Shown here piece after piece: positions 9,656-17,650 of a DNA stretch of 33,748 nt. Source of the DNA: Holophagaceae bacterium (GTDB lineage: Bacteria > Acidobacteriota > Holophagae > Holophagales > Holophagaceae); NCBI GenBank assembly GCA_025350765.1, contig JANXXC010000027.1:1-33748 (forward strand). Reading direction: 5' to 3'. The notes beneath the pieces were generated by a model. The model was not told where the DNA came from, ran no database searches, and was given only the letters and a program-made list of their open reading frames with translations. Numbering within the stretch: the stretch's first letter is position 1; each line of letters starts with the position of its first letter. The translations under genes were made by a program, and so were the position numbers.

Positions 9656-12225
9656 GCCTCGTCGCCGGCACGAAACTCGGCCCCTACGAAATCCTGTCGC
9701 CCCTCGGCGCGGGGGGCATGGGTGAGGTCTGGAAAGCCAAGGACACGCGGCTGGATCGCTTTGTGGCCATCAAAGTTTTGCCAGAGCACCTCGTGGAAAA
9801 CGCCGATGCCCTGGCGCGTTTCGAGCGCGAAGCCAAAGCCGTCGCGGCGCTGAATCATCCGAACATCCTTGCCCTGCATGACCTCGGAAAACAGGACGGT
9901 ATGGTGTTCGCGGTGATGGAATTACTCGAAGGTGAATCCGTCCGCGAGCGTCTCGGGCAAGGCCCGCTGCCGCCCCGCAAGGCCATCGAGCTCGCCGTGC
10001 AGATGGCGCATGGTCTCGCCGCCGCGCACGAGAAAGGCGTCGTCCATCGCGATCTCAAACCCGATAATTTGTGGATCACCAAAGATGGCCGCCTCAAGAT
10101 CCTCGACTTCGGCCTGGCGAAACAGGTGCCGCTGCCAGGTGGGGTTGCTCATGCTGAAATGGCCACGGTCGCTTTGGGCGGTCCTGCCCAAACCGAAGCG
10201 GGCATGATCCTAGGCACCGTGCGCTATATGAGCCCCGAGCAGGTGCGTGGCGAGAATGTGGATGCGCGCAGCGACATTTTCTCTTTTGGCGCGGTGCTCT
10301 TCGAGATGCTCACGGGTCAAAAAGCTTTCGCCCGCCACACCTCGGCGGACACCATGGTGGCCATTCTGAAGGAGGAGCCTCCGGACTTCGTCAACACCAG
10401 CAGGCCCCTGCCTCCGGGCCTTCTGCGCGTGCTGCACCATTGCCTGGAAAAAGATCCGGCCCATCGTTTCCAGGATGCCCACGACCTGGCCTTCGCGCTG
10501 GAGTCCCTTTCAGACAGCAGCTCCAGCTCGACTTCCCTCGCCGGGCTTTCGCTTCCATCGCGAGGCCCGCGGCTCTCCTGGTCCTGGGCGGTTGGAATCT
10601 CGCTCGCGCTCTTGGGGCTGGGTGTGCTTGGCACATTAGGGCTTGGAGGGCACACCCGAAATGAGCCGGAATTCCACCAGCTTACCTTCCGCCGTGGCAA
10701 CGTTCTGCATGCGCGCTTCACGCCGGATGGCCAGAGCGTGGTCTACGCCGCGACCTGGGATGGCCAGCCCACGGAGCTTTTCATGGCACGCCCAGATGGC
10801 ACGGTCACGCGGCCCTTGGGCCTATCCAAGGCCAACATCATGGCCGTGAACAAGCGGGGGGAGATGCTGGTGACCCTCATGGGCGAACGCTGGGCTAACC
10901 CAGGCAACTCCGGTGTATTGGCCCTCATGCCCATGGAGGGCGGTACCCCCCGTGAACTCATGGAGGGGGTGTTCTACGCCGACTTCGGACCGGATGGGGT
11001 GGAGATCGCCCTGACGTATCGTCCAATTGACGGTCCAGCTATGCGTCTGGACTATCCCCTAGGGCACAAGCTCTTCGAAAGCGGTGTGGCGACCCTGAGC
11101 GCTCCCCGAGTTTCACCGAGAGGGGATCGCGTGGCCGTCACGATCTATGAACCGGATGGCAACGCCCTGGCCCTCTTTGATCGCCAGGGACACCGCCAGG
11201 ATCTCATCCAGACCAAGCAGGGGCTGTCTCACCCCATCTGGTCTCCCAATGGCAGCAAGATTTTTTTTACCGTTGGCCGGGAGCTGAGAGTGACGGATTT
11301 GAAGGGACGCCAGCGGGTGGTGCGCGTGGATTCCAGCATCCACATCCTCCACGATGTCTCCAAGGAGGAGCGCTTCCTCTTCGAGCGTTCGATTCTCCAG
11401 GTGGCCACGGTGGTCCACCGGGAGGGTCAGGAGCGGAATCTCTCCTGCATGGATAACACCCGGGTCCGCGCACTCTCCCAGGACGGCCAATGGGCGCTTC
11501 TGCAGGAACGCGGGTTGAGTTCGGGCCCGGAAGGGATGGTCTTTCTGAGGCGCACGGACGGAGGCCCTCCCAAGTCGCTTGGACCGGGTTCAGCATTGGA
11601 CCTAGCCTCCGATGGGAGATGGGCCCTCATCCGCAGCCCGGGCCAGACCGAGAGTGTCCAGCTTGTGCCCACAGGTTCTGGCGCGGCCCGCGAAATCAAG
11701 ATGGAGGGCTGGTCCATTCTCAGAAGCGTCTTCACGCCCGATGGGATGCAAATCCTCATCACGGGCCAACAGGGAAAAGGCCCTTTGAAACTCCTGAGTT
11801 TTCCCCTGGGAGGTGGAAGCCCTACCGTGCAAGCCGCCGATCCCCTGGGCTGGAATGGACTCATCTCCAAGGATGGAACCCAGATCCTGGCTCTGGATGA
11901 GCAACGGCGACCAGTGCTCCGGCCCGTGAAGGGCGGCCCGCCCAAGATCCTGTCTGAGGCCCTGGAGGAGAAAACGAGCATCCTCGGGTGGGACCGGGAA
12001 AATCGCTTGATCGTGGGTCATCTGGATAACTCCACCTCGGTTCACCTGGAGATGGTGGACCTGAAAACCGGGAAGCGCAGCCCCTGGCAGGTGGTGGCCC
12101 CCGCGGACATCTCCGGCCTGATCGATATCCCCCTGGTTCTACTCACGCCGGATCTTCAGACCGTCGCCTACTACTACTTCCGGTCCATTACCTCGGATCT
12201 GTTCCTGGCTGATGGGCTGAAATGA
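9652..12225 (+). CDS. K3: transmembrane Ser/Thr protein kinase with class B propeller
   Basis: GTG 9652 overlaps K2 stop (GTGA), in frame with ORF 9421..12225; VSLVAGTKLGPYEIL..HRDLKPDN..DFGLAK; TM WAVGISLALLGLGVLGTLGL; C-terminus SDLFLADGLK. Confidence 0.94.
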   Translation: MSLVAGTKLGPYEILSPLGAGGMGEVWKAKDTRLDRFVAIKVLPEHLVENADALARFEREAKAVAALNHPNILALHDLGKQDGMVFAVMELLEGESVRERLGQGPLPPRKAIELAVQMAHGLAAAHEKGVVHRDLKPDNLWITKDGRLKILDFGLAKQVPLPGGVAHAEMATVALGGPAQTEAGMILGTVRYMSPEQVRGENVDARSDIFSFGAVLFEMLTGQKAFARHTSADTMVAILKEEPPDFVNTSRPLPPGLLRVLHHCLEKDPAHRFQDAHDLAFALESLSDSSSSSTSLAGLSLPSRGPRLSWSWAVGISLALLGLGVLGTLGLGGHTRNEPEFHQLTFRRGNVLHARFTPDGQSVVYAATWDGQPTELFMARPDGTVTRPLGLSKANIMAVNKRGEMLVTLMGERWANPGNSGVLALMPMEGGTPRELMEGVFYADFGPDGVEIALTYRPIDGPAMRLDYPLGHKLFESGVATLSAPRVSPRGDRVAVTIYEPDGNALALFDRQGHRQDLIQTKQGLSHPIWSPNGSKIFFTVGRELRVTDLKGRQRVVRVDSSIHILHDVSKEERFLFERSILQVATVVHREGQERNLSCMDNTRVRALSQDGQWALLQERGLSSGPEGMVFLRRTDGGPPKSLGPGSALDLASDGRWALIRSPGQTESVQLVPTGSGAAREIKMEGWSILRSVFTPDGMQILITGQQGKGPLKLLSFPLGGGSPTVQAADPLGWNGLISKDGTQILALDEQRRPVLRPVKGGPPKILSEALEEKTSILGWDRENRLIVGHLDNSTSVHLEMVDLKTGKRSPWQVVAPADISGLIDIPLVLLTPDLQTVAYYYFRSITSDLFLADGLK

Positions 12226-12268
12226 CCTTGCATGCCGAGATTAACCAGGACCAATTTTTGAAGCCAAC

Positions 12269-14974
12269 ATGACACTTTTTCCCGGCACACACCTCGGCCC
12301 CTACGAAATCCTCGCGCCCCTCGGCACGGGGGGCATGGGCGAGGTGTGGAAGGCCAAGGACACGCGATTGGATCGCTTTGTGGCCATCAAGGTGTTGCCG
12401 GAGCATCTCGCGGAAAACGTCGACGCCCTGGCGCGTTTCGAGCGGGAAGCCAAGGCCGTCGCGGCGTTGAACCATCCGAACATCCTCGCCCTGCATGACC
12501 TCGGCAAACAGGACGGTGTAGTGTTCGCGGTGATGGAATTGCTTGAAGGCGAATCCCTCCGGGAGCGTCTCGGGCAAGGCCCGCTGCCGCCCCGTAAGGC
12601 CATCGAACTCGCCGTGCAGTTGGCTCAGGGCCTTGCCGCCGCGCACGAAAAGGGCGTCATCCACCGCGATCTCAAACCCGATAATTTATGGATCACGAAG
12701 GATGGCCGCCTCAAGATCCTTGACTTTGGCCTGGCCAAGCAGATGGCCATTCTGGACTCCGGATCGAATTCATTGGTGCCAACGGCGGCCGTGGCTCCAG
12801 TGGAAATTCACCATACGAAACAGGGAATGGTGATTGGCACGGCGGGCTATATGAGCCCTGAACAAGTCCGCGGTGAAGCTGTCGATGCCCGCAGCGATAT
12901 TTTCAGTTTCGGCGCGGTGCTTTTCGAAATGCTCACGGGCAAAAAAGCATTCACCCGGACTACCGCCGCCGACAGCATGGCGGCCATCCTCAAAGAGGAC
13001 CCGCAGGATCTTGAGTCCATTCCCCCGGGCCTACAGCGGGTGCTCAGCCACTGTCTTGAAAAAGACTCCGCGCATCGTTTCCAGGACTCCCACGACTTGG
13101 CTTTCGCCCTGGAAAACTTGGCGGCCTCCTCGGATTCCGTGGCCTGGGATTCAGGTCCAATGCCCCGTAAGGGATCGCGCCGCCCATTGAAGCGCCCCTA
13201 TCTCTGGCTAGCCGCGGGAGCCATTGTTTGCCTTGGCCTCGGAGTGTCGGCTGGGTATTTCTGGCCGCACGCGCACCCGGGTTCGCATGCCACGGTGCGC
13301 TTCCTCAGCTACTCCGGCCATGACACCTCTCCTGCGGCGTCTTCGGACGGACGCACCATCGCTTTTTGCTCGGATCGCGATGGGAAACCTCGGATTTGGC
13401 TCAAGCAGATGAAGGGGGGTAGCGAGGTGGCCATCACCTCAGGCCCCGACGACTTCCCGCGCTTCTCACCGGATGGCTCGATGCTGCTGTTCACGCGCAC
13501 GGCCGGAGCCCGGAGTGACCTTTGCAAGATCCCCGTTCTTGGTGGAGAGCCCATGAGATTGGCGGAGGACGCAGCTGACGGAGACTGGTCCCCCGATGGC
13601 AAACACATCGTGTTCATGCGCTGGGGAAGGGAGCAGGGCCACACAACTTCCATCGTCCTCGTGGCCGACGCGGATGGCGGCAACGCTCACGAAATCATCC
13701 GGCTCTCCCGCGACCGGCTGCTGGCCCATCCAAGGTGGTCGCCCGACGGTCATACCCTGGCGATCAGCGGCGGGGCTCAGCAATCGGGGGAACCTCAATC
13801 CATACTGCTTATGGATTCCGACGGACAGAAGGCACGGACCCTGGCCCCCCTTCAGTCGGTGGGGTACCTCTCCGCCGTGGCTTGGCTCGGGCCGGAGGAC
13901 ATCCTCTACTCCCAGGCGGAATCCGTGATGGGGGATAGCGCCGGATCGAGCGCGAATTTCATCCGCCAAAACATTCGCAGCGCCGTGGCGAATCGCCTCC
14001 TTTGGACACCCTACAGCTGCCTGGTGCTGGATCTCGCGGGCCCGGGCCGCGTGGTCTTCGACGCACGCTCACCAAGGCAGAATCTCCACGAACTGCCCCT
14101 GAGCGCCAAGGGCGAAGACCGCTGGCTGTCCAAGGGCAACGGCACCGACCGGCAGCCCGTCTTCAGTCCCGATGGCGATTGGGTGGCCTTCTCCTCGAAC
14201 CGCTCGGGAAACCTGGATTTGTGGGCCGTCTCTACCCGGAATGGCGCCGTGCGCCACCTCACAGATGACGAAGCGGAGGATTGGGATCCCGGCTTCACTC
14301 CCGATGGGCAGCACCTGCTCTGGAGCTCCAATCGCAGCGGGCATTTCGAGATCTGGATGGCCGGCGCCGATGGCAGCGGCGCGATGCAATTGAGCCATGA
14401 TGGCGCGGACGCGGAGAATCCCACCGCCACCCCGGACAACACCTGGATCGTCTACAAATCCGGGCAGCCGCAAGCGCCGGGTCTTTGGAAGGTCCACGCG
14501 GATGGCAGCGGCGCCCGCCGCCTTGTATCGGGGGCCATCGCCCTCCCTGAAGTCTCGCCGGATGGGCGCTACGCCCTGTACCGCGTGAGCACCGGGCCAC
14601 GAAGCTTCGCCATCCATGTGGTACAGATCGAAGACGGTCGGGTGCTGCCCTTTCAAATTGAAATTCAGGTATTGAAGGTTACGCCCGCTACTTTGGGCCG
14701 GGCCCGCTGGATGCCTGGGGGCGGCGCCATCGTGTTCACCGCCCAGGATTCAAGGGGAGTGAATGGGCTCTTCTCTCAAGGATTTAGTCCCGACATCCAC
14801 GTCGCGAAGGCGTGGAAACCCTTGGCCGGCTTTGATCCCGAGCGCATCACGGAATCTTTCGGGATCTCCCCGGATGGCAAGCGGGTGGTGGTGGCTGGAT
14901 GGGAACAGCTCTACAGCCTCATGAGCGCCGAAGAGGTGCCGGGACTTGGCGTATCGAAGCGATCCAGACCCTGA
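12269..14974 (+). CDS. K4: transmembrane Ser/Thr protein kinase with class A propeller
   Basis: MTLFPGTHLGPYEIL..HRDLKPDN..DFGLAK..GYMSPEQ; TM LWLAAGAIVCLGLGVSAGYFW; SNRSGNLDLWAVSTRNGAVRHLTDDEAEDWDPGF. Confidence 0.95.
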   Translation: MTLFPGTHLGPYEILAPLGTGGMGEVWKAKDTRLDRFVAIKVLPEHLAENVDALARFEREAKAVAALNHPNILALHDLGKQDGVVFAVMELLEGESLRERLGQGPLPPRKAIELAVQLAQGLAAAHEKGVIHRDLKPDNLWITKDGRLKILDFGLAKQMAILDSGSNSLVPTAAVAPVEIHHTKQGMVIGTAGYMSPEQVRGEAVDARSDIFSFGAVLFEMLTGKKAFTRTTAADSMAAILKEDPQDLESIPPGLQRVLSHCLEKDSAHRFQDSHDLAFALENLAASSDSVAWDSGPMPRKGSRRPLKRPYLWLAAGAIVCLGLGVSAGYFWPHAHPGSHATVRFLSYSGHDTSPAASSDGRTIAFCSDRDGKPRIWLKQMKGGSEVAITSGPDDFPRFSPDGSMLLFTRTAGARSDLCKIPVLGGEPMRLAEDAADGDWSPDGKHIVFMRWGREQGHTTSIVLVADADGGNAHEIIRLSRDRLLAHPRWSPDGHTLAISGGAQQSGEPQSILLMDSDGQKARTLAPLQSVGYLSAVAWLGPEDILYSQAESVMGDSAGSSANFIRQNIRSAVANRLLWTPYSCLVLDLAGPGRVVFDARSPRQNLHELPLSAKGEDRWLSKGNGTDRQPVFSPDGDWVAFSSNRSGNLDLWAVSTRNGAVRHLTDDEAEDWDPGFTPDGQHLLWSSNRSGHFEIWMAGADGSGAMQLSHDGADAENPTATPDNTWIVYKSGQPQAPGLWKVHADGSGARRLVSGAIALPEVSPDGRYALYRVSTGPRSFAIHVVQIEDGRVLPFQIEIQVLKVTPATLGRARWMPGGGAIVFTAQDSRGVNGLFSQGFSPDIHVAKAWKPLAGFDPERITESFGISPDGKRVVVAGWEQLYSLMSAEEVPGLGVSKRSRP

Positions 14975-15052
14975 AAAGCGTGCTGGCCGCCATGCCATCA
15001 AGGGTGTGATCCCCCATTACACCGCCAGATTGCCGCGCTATTATCCGGGCAT

Positions 15053-17650
15053 ATGATCCTTACATCCGGAACGAAACTCGGTCCCTACGAGATCCTGTCG
15101 CCTTTAGGCGCGGGCGGCATGGGTGAGGTTTGGAAGGCCAAGGACACGCGGCTGGATCGCATGGTGGCCATCAAGGTGCTGCCGGAGCACCTGACCACCA
15201 ACGCCGAAGCTCTGGCGCGCTTCGAGCGCGAAGCCAAGGCCGTCGCGGCGCTGAACCATCCCTATCTGGTGGCCATCCACGACTTCGTCACCCACGAAAC
15301 GACGCCCTACGTCGTGATGGAATTACTCGAAGGCGAGTCCCTCCGCGACCGTCTCCATCAAGGTCCCTTGCCGGCCCGGAAGGCCATCGAACTCGCCGTC
15401 CAGATGGCCGAGGGCCTTGCGGCCGCTCACGAGAAAGGGGTCATCCATCGCGACTTGAAACCCGACAATCTCTGGATCACGAAGAACGGCCGCCTCAAGA
15501 TCCTCGACTTCGGATTGGCCAAGCGGGTCGTATTGCCGAAGCACGGCTCCCAGTCCTTCCTTCCCACCCAGGCCATCAGCGTTGATCCGGCACAGCCTAC
15601 CCAGGAAGGCATGATCCTCGGTACGATGAGCTACATGAGCCCGGAGCAGGCGCGGGGCGAGACTGTGGACGCCCGAAGCGACCTCTTCAGCTTCGGCGCG
15701 GTGCTCTTTGAGATGCTCACGGGAAGGAAGGCTTTCGCGAAGAACACCGCCAGCGACACCCTGGCGGCCATCTTGCGGGACGATCTTCCAGAGCCCGAGA
15801 ACGCAAGCAACCCCATCCCGGTTGGGCTTCAGCGCATCCTCCACCACTGCCTGGAAAAGGATCCCGCCCACCGTTTCCAGGATGCCCACGACTTGGCCTT
15901 CGCCCTGGGGAACCTTGGCTCCAGCACATCAGAACAGCGGCCGATGGAGGTAGGTATCGGGAACCCGGCCCGACCGCAGAGGGCCCTGTCAAGGCTGTTG
16001 GCCCTGGTCTCGGCGGCGGCGACCGTGTGTGCTTTGGCGCTCTGGATCCGTGGGACCAAATCCGTTCAAGGCCCAAGTTCCTTCCGGCAGTTGAACCTCC
16101 GCACCGAGGACATTTTCCGGGCCGCCTTCGCGCCGGATGGCAAGACCATCGTCTACAGCGCTGCGCAGACGGGCAACCGGCCCGAACTCTTCGTGGTGCG
16201 CCCGGAAAACCCCGAGCCGCAGCCCATGGGCCACCGCGACACGCATCTGTTGAGCATCTCTTCAAAGGGTGAATTGGCCGTCCTGATCCGGGCCAGGTAC
16301 ATCCACCACCGCCTCTTCGCGGGCACCCTCGCGAGGGTGCCCATCGGAGGCGCCGCGCCGAGGGAGATCCTCGACAACGTGCGGGACGCCGACTGGTCCC
16401 CGGACGCGGCCCGGCTGGCGATCATCCGGGACGTGAACGGCAAGGACCGCCTGGAATATCCCATCGGGACCGTGCTTTGTGAATCCGCGGGCTACCTGAG
16501 CGACCTGCGCATCTCCCCCCATGGGGACCGTGTCGCCTACTTCGAACACCCGGTCCGGTGGGACGACCGCGGCGCTGTGAACGTGGTGAACCTGAAAGGA
16601 CAGGTCAAAAGGCTAGCGGATGGATTCGCGGCCCTGGAGGGGCTGGCTTGGTCACCGGATGGCAAAGAGATCCTGTTCTCCGCCGCCAGCTCGGGTTCGA
16701 GCCTGCAGCTTTACGCCGTGGACCTCGCGGGCCGGAAGCGCTTCGCATTCGAGTCTCCCGGTGGAATCACCCTCCACGACATCCACGCTTCGGGCCAATG
16801 GCTCACCACTCGCGACGACAATCTGTCCGCGGTCATGGCCCACATCGACGGTGTGGAAAAGGACCGGGATCTTTCCTGGCTCGATGGCTCGATGCAACCC
16901 CGCCTTTCCGCCGATGGCAGAACCATCGTCTTCAGTGAATTCGGCAGCTTCGTTGGAGCCAACTATGCCGCATGTATGCGAGGCACCGACGAATCCCCGG
17001 TGGTGAGGCTGGGGGAAGGGTCGGTTGAGGATCTCTCCCGGGACGGAAAGTGGGTGCTTTCCCACGTATCCACCACGCCGCCCCGGCTCATGGTCTACCC
17101 CATCGGCCCCGGAGAATCCCGGCAGCTGAACCTGGGAAGCCTCGAACCCCGGGGCCATGCCACCTGGTTCCGGGACGGGGCTCGGGTGCTGGCCAGCGCC
17201 AGTGAGCGAGGCCGTGGATCGAGATGCTACGTGTTGGATCTCCACGGCGGGCCGCCCCGTCCCGTCACCCCTGAAGGGGTAGACCGTGGACACCTGTCTC
17301 CGGACGAACGCTGGGTCCTCGCCAAGGGAGCGGGCGGGGTCTACGGGCTCTATCCCCTTGAGGGCGGGACCCCCAGAGAGGCCAACGGGCTCGAGCCTGC
17401 GGACGATGTCATCCGGTGGAGCGCCGACGGCCTTTCGGTGCTGACGAGGCGAGGCAATGAAATTCCGTGCCGGGTAGAGCGGGTGAATCTGGACACCGGA
17501 CGGCGGGAGTTGTACCGCGCCATTGCCCCCAGCAACCTTTCGGGCCTCATTGCCATAACGCCCACCTTCATCTCAGACGACGAGCGTTCCTACGCCTACC
17601 AGATCCAGCGGCACACCTCCAAGCTCTTCGTATCGGAGGGCCCGCGATGA
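15053..17650 (+). CDS. K5: transmembrane Ser/Thr protein kinase with class B propeller
   Basis: MILTSGTKLGPYEIL..HRDLKPDN..DFGLAK..SYMSPEQ; TM LLALVSAAATVCALALWI; C-terminus SKLFVSEGPR. Confidence 0.95.
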   Translation: MILTSGTKLGPYEILSPLGAGGMGEVWKAKDTRLDRMVAIKVLPEHLTTNAEALARFEREAKAVAALNHPYLVAIHDFVTHETTPYVVMELLEGESLRDRLHQGPLPARKAIELAVQMAEGLAAAHEKGVIHRDLKPDNLWITKNGRLKILDFGLAKRVVLPKHGSQSFLPTQAISVDPAQPTQEGMILGTMSYMSPEQARGETVDARSDLFSFGAVLFEMLTGRKAFAKNTASDTLAAILRDDLPEPENASNPIPVGLQRILHHCLEKDPAHRFQDAHDLAFALGNLGSSTSEQRPMEVGIGNPARPQRALSRLLALVSAAATVCALALWIRGTKSVQGPSSFRQLNLRTEDIFRAAFAPDGKTIVYSAAQTGNRPELFVVRPENPEPQPMGHRDTHLLSISSKGELAVLIRARYIHHRLFAGTLARVPIGGAAPREILDNVRDADWSPDAARLAIIRDVNGKDRLEYPIGTVLCESAGYLSDLRISPHGDRVAYFEHPVRWDDRGAVNVVNLKGQVKRLADGFAALEGLAWSPDGKEILFSAASSGSSLQLYAVDLAGRKRFAFESPGGITLHDIHASGQWLTTRDDNLSAVMAHIDGVEKDRDLSWLDGSMQPRLSADGRTIVFSEFGSFVGANYAACMRGTDESPVVRLGEGSVEDLSRDGKWVLSHVSTTPPRLMVYPIGPGESRQLNLGSLEPRGHATWFRDGARVLASASERGRGSRCYVLDLHGGPPRPVTPEGVDRGHLSPDERWVLAKGAGGVYGLYPLEGGTPREANGLEPADDVIRWSADGLSVLTRRGNEIPCRVERVNLDTGRRELYRAIAPSNLSGLIAITPTFISDDERSYAYQIQRHTSKLFVSEGPR

